DNA of 64,000 bases from Opitutia bacterium (GCA_016187925.1 JACPIS010000025.1:123531-187530), one strand, 5' to 3'. Shown: positions 53,531 to 62,151, counted from the first letter of the stretch. Numbers and translations are program-made. The notes: a model not told the origin generated them from the letters alone.

Positions 53531-54772
53531 GTGAGCCAACCGACCACCGCGCCCGCGACGCCCTCCGCCCTGCAGCACGCCGCCGAGCAGACCGCCCTCA
53601 ACGTCCTCATCGCGTTGAGCGTGTCGCACCTGCTCAACGATACCATCCAGTCGCTGCTGCCCGCGATCTACCCGGTGCTGAAGGATCAGTTCCGGCTGAG
53701 TTTCACGCAGGTCGGCCTCATCACGCTCACCTTCCAGGGCACGGCCTCGCTGCTGCAGCCGCTCATCGGCTTCTACACCGACCGGAATCCCCGGCCGTTC
53801 TCGCTCGCCACCGGCATGGGCATCACGCTCACGGGCCTCGTGCTGCTGGCGGGCGCCGGCACCTATCCGCTGATCATCGGCGCGGCGGCGCTGGTCGGGC
53901 TGGGCTCGGCCATCTTCCACCCCGAGGCCTCGCGTGTCGCGCGCATGGCGTCGGGCGGCCGCCACGGCTTCGCCCAATCGCTTTTCCAAGTCGGCGGCAA
54001 TCTCGGAAGCTCGCTCGGGCCGCTGCTCGCGGCGCTCATCATCGTGCCGCGCGGGCAGCACGCCATCCTGTGGTTCTCGGTGCTGGCGCTCGGCGGCATC
54101 CTCCTGCTGTCGAAGGTCGGCGGCTGGTATGCGCGCAATCTCACCCGGCAGCCCGCGCGCGCGGGCCCGGCCGGCGCGGCGCACGAACACGTGACGCTCT
54201 CGCGCGGCCGCGTGGTCTTCGCCATCGCCATCCTGCTCGTGCTGATTTTTTCGAAATACTTCTATCTCGTCAGCCTGAGCAACTACTACACGTTCTACCT
54301 GATCGACAAATTCCACGTCACGGTGGCGGCCTCGCAGTATTACCTGTTCGCGTTCCTCTTCGCCGTGGCGGCGGGCACGATCATCGGCGGGCCGGTGGGC
54401 GACCGCATCGGCCGCAAGCGCGTGATCTGGGGCTCGATCCTCGGCGTGGCGCCGTTCTCGCTCGTGCTGCCGCACGTCGGGCTGGCGGCGACGGTCGCGC
54501 TCACCGTCGTCATCGGCGTCATCCTCGCCTCGGCCTTCTCCGCCATCCTCGTCTACGCGCAGGAGCTGCTGCCCGGCCGCGTGGGCCTGATCGCGGGGCT
54601 GTTCTTCGGCTTCGCCTTCGGCATGGGCGGCATCGGCTCCGCCGTGCTCGGTCGCCTGGCCGACCACACCAGCATCGGCTTCGTCTTCTCCGTCTGCGCC
54701 TGGCTCCCGCTCATCGGCCTCGTCACCGGCCTCCTGCCCGACATCGAGCCGCGGCGGAAGGCGGCGCACTAA
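53531..54772 (+). CDS. Fsr-like MFS exporter
   Basis: A 413-residue 12-helix MFS protein of the fosmidomycin-resistance type: SHLLNDTIQSLLPAIYPVLK, QVGLITLTFQGTASLLQPLIGFYTDR, GLGSAIFHPEASRVARMASGGRHG and FQVGGNLGSSLGPL. Relatives export fosmidomycin or other compounds. The start is GTG 53531. It seems to be a single-gene unit. Confidence 0.9.
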   Translation: MSQPTTAPATPSALQHAAEQTALNVLIALSVSHLLNDTIQSLLPAIYPVLKDQFRLSFTQVGLITLTFQGTASLLQPLIGFYTDRNPRPFSLATGMGITLTGLVLLAGAGTYPLIIGAAALVGLGSAIFHPEASRVARMASGGRHGFAQSLFQVGGNLGSSLGPLLAALIIVPRGQHAILWFSVLALGGILLLSKVGGWYARNLTRQPARAGPAGAAHEHVTLSRGRVVFAIAILLVLIFSKYFYLVSLSNYYTFYLIDKFHVTVAASQYYLFAFLFAVAAGTIIGGPVGDRIGRKRVIWGSILGVAPFSLVLPHVGLAATVALTVVIGVILASAFSAILVYAQELLPGRVGLIAGLFFGFAFGMGGIGSAVLGRLADHTSIGFVFSVCAWLPLIGLVTGLLPDIEPRRKAAH

Positions 54773-54788
54773 CGCCTATCCGGCTCAA

Positions 54789-54861
54789 GGGCCGTTGAGG
54801 GCAACGGCCCCTACCTTGAACGTCAGCAAGCCGCGGTAGGGGCGCTTGCCCTCAAGCGCCC
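54789..54861. repeat. Two mirrored GAGGGC-loop hairpins
   Basis: GGGCCGTT/AACGGCCC with loop GAGGGC (54789-54810) and GGGCGCTT/AAGCGCCC with loop GCCCTC (54840-54861) are inverted copies of one element. The stem bases differ at two positions but remain paired, that is, they covary. The pair sits between the MFS and GNAT genes. Confidence 0.8.
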
Positions 54862-54985
54862 TTAGCTCTTCCGCTTTCGACGCGATCCATCCTGAATCCA
54901 GAGCCGGGCGGGAGGGCTTCGCTGTTACGTTTCTTGTCGGGACAGGCCTTGAAAAAATCCCCGACTCTTTGCCTGATTCGGAATC

Positions 54986-55543
54986 ATGCCACAAACCACG
55001 CTCACCCTGCGCGACGGACGCCCGCTGCACGTGCGGCGGCTGGAGCGCACCGACGCGGATGCGTTCGGCTGCTTTCTCGAAAAACTCGGCACCACGACGC
55101 GCTCGTTCTTCGGTCCGCACCCGCTGACCGCCCCCGAGGCCGCGCGACTGTGTGCCGCCCAGCCGGAGCGCGACGCCCTGCGCCTGGTCGTCGCCGAGCC
55201 GGGCGGCCGGATCGTCGCGTATTTCATTCTCGAGCTCGGCCTGCGCGCCGAGGACGCCCAGCGGCTGGCCGCGCGCGGCCAGCCGCTGGACCCCGCGACC
55301 GCCGTCACGCTCGCGCCGGTCGTGGCCGACGATTACCAAAACACCGGCGTGGCCGGCGCCGCGTTCCCGAGCGTGGTGGAGGAGGCCCGCGCCACCGGTC
55401 GGACGCACCTTGTGCTCATGGGCGGCACGCAGGAGCGCAACGCCCGCGCCGTGCGCTTCTACCTCCGCGAAGGTTTTACTCCCCACGGCCGCTTCGAATA
55501 CCCGCCCGGCACCTGGAACATCGACATGACGCGGACGGTGTGA
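54986..55543 (+). CDS. GNAT-family acetyltransferase
   Basis: A 185-residue acetyltransferase of unknown substrate. LHVRRLERTDADAFGCFLEKLG opens the fold, AVTLAPVVADDYQNTGVAGAAFPSVVEEA covers the acetyl-CoA loop region, and NARAVRFYLREGFTPHGRFEYP is the GNAT C-terminus. It is complete. Its 3' end and about 70 bp downstream recur at 56403-56531 and, over 258 bp, at 56822-57079, flanking VapBC. Confidence 0.85.
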   Translation: MPQTTLTLRDGRPLHVRRLERTDADAFGCFLEKLGTTTRSFFGPHPLTAPEAARLCAAQPERDALRLVVAEPGGRIVAYFILELGLRAEDAQRLAARGQPLDPATAVTLAPVVADDYQNTGVAGAAFPSVVEEARATGRTHLVLMGGTQERNARAVRFYLREGFTPHGRFEYPPGTWNIDMTRTV

Positions 55544-55710
55544 GGGCTTCAGGTTGTCGCCTGAAATTGAGTCACAGCGGAAACCTTCCTGAAGGTGACT
55601 GAAATACTTAATATCGGACACGCTTCAGCTCTTTCTGCCGTGCAAAGTCTTCATGTCGCCCAGACGTTCTGGCTTGCGCCTCGGCCGCGCGGATATACTG
55701 CGTAGATACA

Positions 55711-55977
55711 ATGAAGCCCACTGCACTCCCCGCCAAGTCCAAGCGCGCCGGCACGTTCAAGCCGGCCGGTTCCCCCATGGGCAAGGTGTTCAAGTCCGGC
55801 AATTCCGCGGCGCTGCGCCTGCCCGCCGGACTGCAGGTGCCGGTGGGCAAGACCTATGCGCTCACGCCCACCGCCTCCGGCTTCGTGGCGGTCGATCCGG
55901 CCGGGCTGGCCAAGCGGCGCAAGGCGCTGGCTGCGCTCTTCGGCTCCGCGTCCGATTTTCCCCTGCGCGAATCCTGA
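55711..55977 (+). CDS. VapB-type AbrB antitoxin
   Basis: An 88-residue protein with a SpoVT/AbrB swapped-hairpin domain: KVFKSGNSAALRLPAGLQVPVGKTY and LTPTASGFVAVDP. The C-terminus would bind VapC. A TATACT hexamer (55694-55699) lies 11 bp before the ATG. The pair is enclosed by copies of the GNAT 3' end. Confidence 0.85.
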   Translation: MKPTALPAKSKRAGTFKPAGSPMGKVFKSGNSAALRLPAGLQVPVGKTYALTPTASGFVAVDPAGLAKRRKALAALFGSASDFPLRES

Positions 55978-55989
55978 ACGCCGGGCGCC

Positions 55990-56397
55990 GTGATCTACCT
56001 GCCCGACACGAACGTCTTGTCCCGGTTTCTGCGGGGCGGGGAAGCGAACCAGGCGCTGCGCGACCGGCTGCTCGCCGAATTGCCGTTCTGCCGCATTTCC
56101 GCGATCGTCCTGAGCGAACTCGAGTATGGTGCCGCCAAGTCCGGCAACCCCACGCACCGCGAGCGCGTTTCCCGGCTCCGCCGGGTCATGCCGGACGTGG
56201 CCCCCTTCGACGCCGATGCCGCGGCCTATGCCGGCAACGTCCGCGCCTACCTGGCGACGCTCCGGCCCAACGCCCAGCCGATCGGCCCCTGCGATGCGCT
56301 GCTGGCGGGCCAGGCCCTCGCACTCGGAGCCTGCGTCGTTACCGGCAACACCGGTGAGTTTCGTCGCGTGCCCGGATTGCTGGTGGAGGATTGGTGA
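55990..56397 (+). CDS. VapC-type PIN-domain toxin
   Basis: A 135-residue PIN ribonuclease. Acidic active-site residues are in YLPDTNVLSRFL, VLSELEYGAAKS and GPCDALLAG; VVTGNTGEFRRVPGLLVEDW is the end strand. VapC toxins cleave tRNA or rRNA. It starts with GTG 55990, 12 bp after vapB. The GNAT 3' fragment begins 6 bp after its stop. Confidence 0.9.
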   Translation: MIYLPDTNVLSRFLRGGEANQALRDRLLAELPFCRISAIVLSELEYGAAKSGNPTHRERVSRLRRVMPDVAPFDADAAAYAGNVRAYLATLRPNAQPIGPCDALLAGQALALGACVVTGNTGEFRRVPGLLVEDW

Positions 56398-56402
56398 CGG
56401 AT

Positions 56403-56466
56403 TCCCCACGGCCGCTTCGAGCACCCGCCCGGCACCTGGAACATCGGCATGACGCGGACGGTGTGA
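56403..56466 (+). pseudogene. GNAT 3'-end fragment, short copy
   Basis: A 64-bp copy of the last codons of the GNAT gene (CCCCACGGCCGCTTCGA to the stop), followed by about 65 bp that also follow the intact gene (GGGCTTCAG, CCTGAAATTGAG, AAATACTTA). In the native copy TTCAGG/CCTGAA pair as a hairpin; here the stem is TTCAG/CTGAA. It cannot make a functional protein. Confidence 0.85.
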
Positions 56467-56558
56467 GGGCTTCAGACTGCCGCCTGAAATTGAGCCACGG
56501 CGGGAACATCGGTCAAGGTGACGGAAATACTTATTGGAACTCGCGCATTGGGCTGACG

Positions 56559-56619
56559 GGTAGGGACGGACCGCTGGGCCGTCCGTTCTGCTCGGCGCGC
56601 CCAGCGGTCGCGCCCTACC
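56559..56619. repeat. GGTAGGG...CCCTACC element
   Basis: A 61-bp element framed by GGTAGGG and CCCTACC, with GGACGG/CCGTCC and ACCGCTGGG/CCCAGCGGT pairings inside. Similar ends are found near 62.61 kb, 54.8 kb and 23.2-24.0 kb. The surrounding 56.53-56.70 kb shows no gene. Confidence 0.65.
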
Positions 56620-56704
56620 TTAAAGCGTCAGCCTGTCATGCGATTCTCAATAAACCCCGTTTTCAGTCCCGTGACTTGTCCCGGGAAGCCGGCAGGCTGC
56701 GCGC

Positions 56705-57079
56705 ATGAAAAATCTCCGGTCGTTCATCCCGGCGTGTATTGTCTTGGCCCCCGGCTCCGAAGTTGCGGAAGAGACTCACAAGAACCCCAAACCCCAAGGC
56801 CAGACCCTATTTGGTTCCGCCCTGGATGCCGCGACCGCCGTCACGCTCGCGCCGGTCGTGGCCGACGATTGCCAAAACACCGGCGTGGCCGGCGCCGCGT
56901 TCCCCAGCGTGGTGGAGGCGGTTCGGGCCACCGGCCGGACGCGCCTCGTGCTCATGGGCGGCACGCAGGAACGCAACGCCCGCGCCGTGCGCTTCTACCT
57001 CCGAGAAGGTTTTGCTCCCCACGGCCGCTTCGAACACCCGCCCGGCACCTGGAACATCGACATGACGCGGGCGGTGTGA
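56705..57079 (+). pseudogene. GNAT 3'-half fragment, long copy
   Basis: Positions 56822-57079 match 55286-55543 of the GNAT gene with no length change (258 bp). An ORF from ATG 56705 joins an unrelated 39-residue start to this C-terminal half (AVTLAPVVADDCQNTGVAG...GTWNIDMTRAV). Most differences from the native copy are conservative or synonymous. It lacks the N-terminal half of the fold, so it is probably a remnant, though a fused product cannot be excluded. Confidence 0.82.
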
Positions 57080-57149
57080 GGGCTTCAGATGGCATCCTAT
57101 ATTGAGCTGGGCAGAAGGGTAACTGAAAGACTTTAAATCTGACCAGTTT

Positions 57150-57896
57150 TCAGTTTCCCTCGGGCAGATGCTGCATGTTCAGAAAACTATCCGGCATATA
57201 TTGTAGACCGAGTTTCAAGCCTGCTCTGGATTTCTGCAGCTGTTTCTCAGCATGCTGCTCGTGAATTGTGGCGGTCCAGCCATCCCCCTCTAAGCCACTA
57301 AGAAAAATGGTAGTTTTGTCGGCTTCCTTGAGTAAGCAGATATCTGTGAAGAATTGGCTCAAAAACCGATCGGCAACTCTTATCGCAGTAACGGCCGTGT
57401 CATGATCCCACTCACTTGGGCTGTCTGGTATTCGGAGCCTTGGTGAAAAACCCGGCTTTGGATTACGATAGCTCGGTTTGCCCTGTGCATCTTTACCACC
57501 AACCATTTTTTTGCGCGTGTTCTTTGGGTGAACTTGCTGATTTCTCACGTCCACCAGCTCTTCCATATCTAGCAGGAAGCCTGCATTGGAATCTATTTTC
57601 GCCTGCGCGCCAAAAGTGTGCGCAACAAACTCAGTTTTTTCGGGGAAGGGAAATCTCTCAATGCGACGAAATAGTCGCTTAGAGGAAAATCGTGCAATTA
57701 ATGCTGAATTCAGAGCTCCTTCCACAGCAAACACAGTCATCAGAATAGAGCACCTTGCATGCGACGCTCTAAACTCTCGCTCAATATTTTTGTCTCCGGC
57801 TAAGTCCGCATAATAGGCAGCATCCGCAAACAACCATAGAAATGGACGAAACTCGATCGTGGCTTCGCGACTTAGTATATGCTCATCCATACTCAC
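57150..57896 (-). CDS. Unknown A/T-richer accessory protein
   Basis: A 248-residue protein I do not recognise. It is largely helical (FLWLFADAAYYADLAGDKNIEREF, AVEGALNSALIARFSSKRLF) with a basic NTRKKMVGGKD loop, and shows no signal or membrane segment. Codon use and base composition are clearly less G/C-rich than in neighbours, indicating recent transfer. It follows the last GNAT 3' copy and so may be cargo of the same island. Confidence 0.7.
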   Translation of the reverse strand: MSMDEHILSREATIEFRPFLWLFADAAYYADLAGDKNIEREFRASHARCSILMTVFAVEGALNSALIARFSSKRLFRRIERFPFPEKTEFVAHTFGAQAKIDSNAGFLLDMEELVDVRNQQVHPKNTRKKMVGGKDAQGKPSYRNPKPGFSPRLRIPDSPSEWDHDTAVTAIRVADRFLSQFFTDICLLKEADKTTIFLSGLEGDGWTATIHEQHAEKQLQKSRAGLKLGLQYMPDSFLNMQHLPEGN

Positions 57897-57927
57897 TTTA
57901 GTTTTAGTTTATACGCTTGGAAGTTTC

Positions 57928-59082
57928 TCACCACCCATTCACGCGCGGCCACTCGGCGACGATGCCGCGGTCGCCGGTCGTGACGAAGTAGCGGTCGTGG
58001 GCGGCGGCGGTGGGGCAGGCGTGGTTGGGCAGCACGCGGACGCGGCTGCCGATCGGGAATGAGCCGGCGGGCAGCGGCGCGTCGCTGACGACGAGGCCGT
58101 GCTCCTGCCAGGTGCGGGCGACGCGCAGGCCGGGCAGGTGGCGGCCGTCGAGGTCGCAGAGCCAGCCGTAGCCGGCGTTCTTCTCCGGCGGCAGCGCGGC
58201 GGTGGCGGTGTCCTTCGACAGCGCGAACGAGCCGGCATCGATCAGAAATTCGTTGGGGCGGTCCGCGGGCCGGCCGATGACCTCGGCGAGCACGGTCACC
58301 GCGATGTCGTCGACGGTGCAAACACCGAGTCCGGCCTGGAACAGGTCCCAGAACATGTAGACGCCGGCGCGCACCTCGGTGACGCCGGTGAGGTCGAGGC
58401 CCGCGGCGAGCGCGGTGGGGCTGGAGCCGACGCTGACGATCTCACTCGGAAAACCGTCCATGTGCAGGCGCGTGGCGGCGATGCGCACGCACTCGACCTC
58501 GGTCTGGGCGACGGCGGCGATCTCCTGCGGCGAGCGGGCGGCGTAGGATTGGCCGCCGTGCGTGGCGACGCCGGCGAAGTGCCGGCCGAGCGCGCGGGCG
58601 ATGGTCAGCAGCAGGGCGCTGGAGGGCGTCACGCCGCCGCGGTGGTCGCCGCTGTCGATCTCGATGACGGTGCGGAACGTGAGTTTTTCCCGCTGGGCAA
58701 ATTCGGCGAGGGCGGCGGCGGTGTCGGGATGGTCGACCATCGTCACCAGGCGGACGCCGGCGCGCAGCAGCCCGGCGGCGCGGGCCAGTTTGCCGGGGCC
58801 GAAGCCGACGGCGTAGAAGATGTCGGTCCAGCCGTGGTGCGCGAAATACTCGGCCTCGCGCAGGGTGGAGACGGTGATGGGCGCGCGGTCCGGCGCGGCG
58901 AGATGCGCGATCTCGGCGCACTTGGCGGTCTTGAGGTGCGGGCGGAGGTGCACGCCGCGCGCGGCGACCGTCGCGGCCATGCGCGCGAGGTTGCGGGCGA
59001 GTTTCTCGCGCTCCAGCACGAGGCAGGGCGTGGAAAGCAGTTCGAGGGAGAGGGCGGGGCGCGGGGGGTAGACGGAACTCAT
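57928..59082 (-). CDS. DSD1-like PLP enzyme (D-threonine aldolase / D-serine dehydratase fold)
   Basis: A 384-residue fold-type III PLP enzyme. STPCLVLEREKLARNLARM and LRPHLKTAKC (PLP Lys) form the N-terminal alanine-racemase-like barrel, and HMDGFPSEIVSVGSSPTA and EVRAGVYMFWD follow. The C-terminal metal site is in VLPNHACPTAAAHDRYFV. Members cleave D-threonine or dehydrate D-serine. Start ATG 59082 is preferred. It is next to a serine/threonine dehydratase-like gene. Confidence 0.87.
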   Translation of the reverse strand: MSSVYPPRPALSLELLSTPCLVLEREKLARNLARMAATVAARGVHLRPHLKTAKCAEIAHLAAPDRAPITVSTLREAEYFAHHGWTDIFYAVGFGPGKLARAAGLLRAGVRLVTMVDHPDTAAALAEFAQREKLTFRTVIEIDSGDHRGGVTPSSALLLTIARALGRHFAGVATHGGQSYAARSPQEIAAVAQTEVECVRIAATRLHMDGFPSEIVSVGSSPTALAAGLDLTGVTEVRAGVYMFWDLFQAGLGVCTVDDIAVTVLAEVIGRPADRPNEFLIDAGSFALSKDTATAALPPEKNAGYGWLCDLDGRHLPGLRVARTWQEHGLVVSDAPLPAGSFPIGSRVRVLPNHACPTAAAHDRYFVTTGDRGIVAEWPRVNGW

Positions 59083-59429
59083 CTCAGACAGAGGGGTGTC
59101 CACGAATCACACGAAAGGACACGAAAAGGCGGGGGCAGCGGATTGCACGGGCGGGACTCAGACGGATTCGTCCAATGGAAGCAACTTTTTCGACACAGAG
59201 GCCGAGGAGACAAACCGGAGGACACGGAGAGTCTTTTGTCCCGGCTGCCTGGGAACTGCGGCGCTCCCGCTGAGAGCCAGTCGTCATGGCACGTCGAGGG
59301 CACGCGTTTTCCTCAACTACCTCGTCGAGCAATAAGAGGCATTCGCCTCCCTATTTGAACAGGCCAGCCGATCCTCTGCTCTGTGCCCTCGGGTGGGGCC
59401 TCCGTGTGCTCTGTGAACCAACGCCCGGG
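59083..59429. other. Repeat-bearing spacer without genes
   Basis: This 347-bp spacer has a CACGAATCACACGAAAGGAC block, a GACACAGAGGCCGAGGAGAC block and a CTCTGTGCCCTCGGGTGG block, with inverted-type relations (ACACAGAG versus CTCTGTG). These belong to the same loose family as the repeats after clpB. No coding frame is convincing. Confidence 0.5.
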
Positions 59430-60383
59430 CTATTTTTTCATCCAAAGCAGGGAATCGAGGTCGACGTTACCGCCGGTGAGGATGACGCCAATCTTTTTAC
59501 CGCGGGCGTCCACCCGGCCCTCGCGCACGCCGGCGAACGGCACGGCGCCGGACGGCTCGACGACCACCTTCAGGTTCTCCCAGAGCGCGCGCATGGCGGC
59601 GACGATGGCGTCCTCGGAAACCGTCACGACATCGTCGACGTGCTCGCGGATGAGCGGGAAGTTTTTCTCGCCGGTGCAGTTGGTCCGCAGGCCGTCGGCG
59701 ATGGTGGGGGTGGCGGCGATGGAGATGCGCCGGCCGGCCCGGAACGACTGGGCGACATCGGAGGCCTGCTCGGGCTCGACGCCGACGACGCGCACGCCCG
59801 GCTTCGCGCCCTTGGCGGCCACGGCGGTGCCGCAGAGCAAGCCGCCTCCGCCCACCGGGCAGAGCACGAGGTCGAGGTCCGGCACTTCCTCGAGCAGCTC
59901 GAGCGTGGCGGTGCCGGCGCCGGCCATCACGCGGTAGTCGTCGAACGGATGCACGAGTGCCGCGCCGGTCTCGGCCGCGAGACGCGCGCAGGTCTGCTCG
60001 CGCACGGTGAGGCTGGGCTCGCAGTAGGTGATGCGGCCGCCGTAGCGTTCGACGTTGCGCACCTTGGACTGCGGGGCGTTGTGCGGCATGACGATGAACG
60101 CCGGCACGCCGCGCAACCCGGCCGCGCGCGCGACGGCAGCGGCGTGGTTGCCGGACGAGTGCGTCACGACGCCATGCGCCGCCTCGGCGTCGGTCAGCGA
60201 GAACACGGCGTTGCCGGCGCCGCGTGCTTTGAACGCGCCCGCGGCCTGCAGGTTCTCGCACTTGAAGAACAGCCGGCCGCCGCACGCGTCGTCGAGGGCG
60301 TCGCTCGTCAGGACCGGTGTCCGCTTGACGTAAGGGGCGATGCGGACGGCGGAAGCGCGAATGGCGGCGATGTCGAGGGACAT
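59430..60383 (-). CDS. Threonine dehydratase / serine racemase-like enzyme
   Basis: A 317-residue fold-type II PLP enzyme without a regulatory ACT domain. The PLP Lys lies in LQAAGAFKARGAGNAV, THSSGNHAAAVARAAG binds substrate, VGGGGLLCGTAVAAK binds phosphate, and GVILTGGNVDLDSL ends the chain. Short enzymes of this type deaminate L-Thr/L-Ser or racemise serine. Start ATG 60383 is preferred over the upstream track start. The adjacent DSD1-like gene points to D-serine or threonine metabolism. Confidence 0.9.
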   Translation of the reverse strand: MSLDIAAIRASAVRIAPYVKRTPVLTSDALDDACGGRLFFKCENLQAAGAFKARGAGNAVFSLTDAEAAHGVVTHSSGNHAAAVARAAGLRGVPAFIVMPHNAPQSKVRNVERYGGRITYCEPSLTVREQTCARLAAETGAALVHPFDDYRVMAGAGTATLELLEEVPDLDLVLCPVGGGGLLCGTAVAAKGAKPGVRVVGVEPEQASDVAQSFRAGRRISIAATPTIADGLRTNCTGEKNFPLIREHVDDVVTVSEDAIVAAMRALWENLKVVVEPSGAVPFAGVREGRVDARGKKIGVILTGGNVDLDSLLWMKK

Positions 60384-61075
60384 GGGGGTGCGGAAGTTGG
60401 CCACAAAGCCGCGCAAAGAGACACCAAAAAACTACGGGTGGGGGCGGTGGTTTTTGTCTCACGCCACGACGCAAAGGCGCGAAGCAGCAGGGACGGATTG
60501 CGCCCCAGCGGCGCCTTAGCGGCTTGGCGGGGGATTTTTTGACCACGGATTAAACGGATTGGAACGGATAGAGGTGGGAGGGGCTTTATGCCCCGACGGC
60601 TGTGGAGCCGCGGCGTCCCTGCCGCGGCCAAGGTGCCATGACACGCCGAGGTCGACGCGTCTCCAGCAGCGCCCCGTCGGGGCATAAAGCCCCTCCCACT
60701 TTTCCGCTTGGAATTTTTCGAGTAGTAGGGGCGTGGCTCGACCACGCCCAGGCGCGCCCCTCCAAAGCCACAGACATCCCACAGCGCACCCGACTTCCGG
60801 CGCCAACTTCGTATCCTGTCATTCTGAGCGCAGCGAAGAATCCACGCGTGCGAATCCTGCATCGCGCCCGAGCACGTGGATCCTTCGCTTCGCTCAGGAT
60901 GACATGCACAAAGGAGGACCGAAACGAGTTCTTGTGGGACGGCGGTGGTCCAAAGCCGTCGGGGCGTAAAGCCCCTCCCACTTTTCCGCGTCGGGACTTT
61001 TCGTGTCTTTCGTGTGTTTCGTGGTGCCCCTGCTCGAAGTTTGCTTTCGGGCGGCGCCCGCCTACGTTCCCGCGC
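60384..61075. repeat. Dense mosaic of dispersed repeats
   Basis: A 692-bp spacer without a supported gene, built from repeat families in series. They include CCACAAAGCCGCGCAAAGAG near 60402, GACCACGGATTAAACGGATT near 60541, GTGGGAGGGGCTTTATGCCC at 60574 and its inverse near 60675, a GGGCGTGG/CCACGCCC hairpin at 60729-60749, the GTCATTCTGAGC element at 60819-60903, another inverse GGGGCGTAAAGCCCCTCCC near 60960, and TTTCGTGTGTTTCGTGG near 61005. Confidence 0.75.
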
Positions 61076-61462
61076 ATGACCGTCAAAAAGCTTCTTCACA
61101 CCCGGATGCGGGTGAATGACATCGAGCGCAGCGTGAAGTTCTACGAGTCCGCGCTCGGCCTGACGGTCAGCCGCCGCCACACTTCGCCGCGCGGCGCGCA
61201 GCTGGTGTTCCTCGCCACGCCGCACAGCGACGAGGAGATCGAGCTCTGCCAGATGCCGGCCGGCGCGCCTCCCGTGCAGGTGCAGCCCGACCTGATGCAC
61301 CTCGCCTTCGCGGTGGACGACCTCGCGACCTTCGCGGCGGAGCTGAAGCGGAAGGGCTTTGCCCTGAGCGACGGCCCGACCCAGACGAGCAGCGGCTCCG
61401 TCATCGCCTTCATCGACGCGCCCGAGGGCTACGAGGTCGAACTCATCCAACGGGCGAAGTGA
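61076..61462 (+). CDS. VOC-family (glyoxalase I-like) protein
   Basis: A 128-residue VOC protein beginning MTVKKLLHTRMRVNDIERSVKFY. Metal-ligand positions fit His in LLHTRM, Glu in EIELCQ, His in DLMHLAFAVDD and Glu in GYEVELIQ, as in lactoylglutathione lyase. It may detoxify methylglyoxal. The longer track ORF runs through repeat DNA; ATG 61076 is chosen. Confidence 0.87.
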   Translation: MTVKKLLHTRMRVNDIERSVKFYESALGLTVSRRHTSPRGAQLVFLATPHSDEEIELCQMPAGAPPVQVQPDLMHLAFAVDDLATFAAELKRKGFALSDGPTQTSSGSVIAFIDAPEGYEVELIQRAK

Positions 61463-61506
61463 AACACAGGGAATAGGAGCGGTGCCGCGCCGCTCCCACG
61501 ACCAGC

Positions 61507-62151
61507 ATGAAACGTTTCCTCCCGTCACTCGCCGCGCTCGCGGCCCTTTTTCTTATGACCACGACTCCTTCCTCCGCCGCCGGCGCCAACGCCGCCGGCG
61601 CCAACGCCTCCGGCCAGACCGAGACCGCCATCCTCGGCGGTGGCTGCTTCTGGTGCATCGAAGCCGTCTATGAACACGTGCCCGGCGTGAAAAGCGTCGT
61701 CAGCGGCTACGCCGGCGGCCACGTCACCAACCCGACTTACGAGCAGGTTTGCACCGGCACGACCGGCCACGCCGAGGTTGCGAAGATCACGTTCGACCCG
61801 GCCGTCCTCAGCTTCGAGAAGCTGCTCGAAGTGTTCTTCGACGCGCACGACCCGACGACCCTCAACCGCCAGGGCGCCGACGAGGGTGCGCAGTATCGCT
61901 CGGTGATTTTCTATCAGAACGAGGCCCAGCAGAGGGCCGCCGCCCGCGCCAAGATCACCGCGCAGGCGCAGTGGGACGACCCCATCGTCACCGAGATCGT
62001 GCCGCTGAAGGAATTCTACGCCGCCGAGAACTACCATCAGGACTACTTCAAGAACCACCCGAACCAGGGCTACTGCTCCTTCGTCATCAAGCCGAAGGTC
62101 AAGAAACTCCAGGACAAGGGCGTGATTTCGAAGGAGCGCACGGTGAAGTAA
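61507..62151 (+). CDS. msrA: Exported peptide methionine-S-sulfoxide reductase
   Basis: A 214-residue MsrA with a signal peptide (FLPSLAALAALFLMTTTPSSAA). The catalytic motif is GGGCFWCIEA with Cys in CFWC, followed by GVKSVVSGYAGG, HAEVAKITFDP, GADEGAQYRSVIFY and ENYHQDYFKNHPNQGYC, which holds a recycling Cys. It repairs oxidised methionine in exported proteins. A small NAAGANA duplication follows the signal. Confidence 0.93.
   Translation: MKRFLPSLAALAALFLMTTTPSSAAGANAAGANASGQTETAILGGGCFWCIEAVYEHVPGVKSVVSGYAGGHVTNPTYEQVCTGTTGHAEVAKITFDPAVLSFEKLLEVFFDAHDPTTLNRQGADEGAQYRSVIFYQNEAQQRAAARAKITAQAQWDDPIVTEIVPLKEFYAAENYHQDYFKNHPNQGYCSFVIKPKVKKLQDKGVISKERTVK

Noticed and set aside
51998-54769. 923-residue ORF opposite the PDZ-hydrolase and MFS genes
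   Set aside because: It spans two clear genes on the other strand and consists of Arg/Glu/Ala-rich shadow sequence.
56705-56821. New fused gene made of an unrelated start and the GNAT half
   Set aside because: The first 39 residues have no motif, and the GNAT part lacks its N-terminal half; a remnant is the simpler reading.
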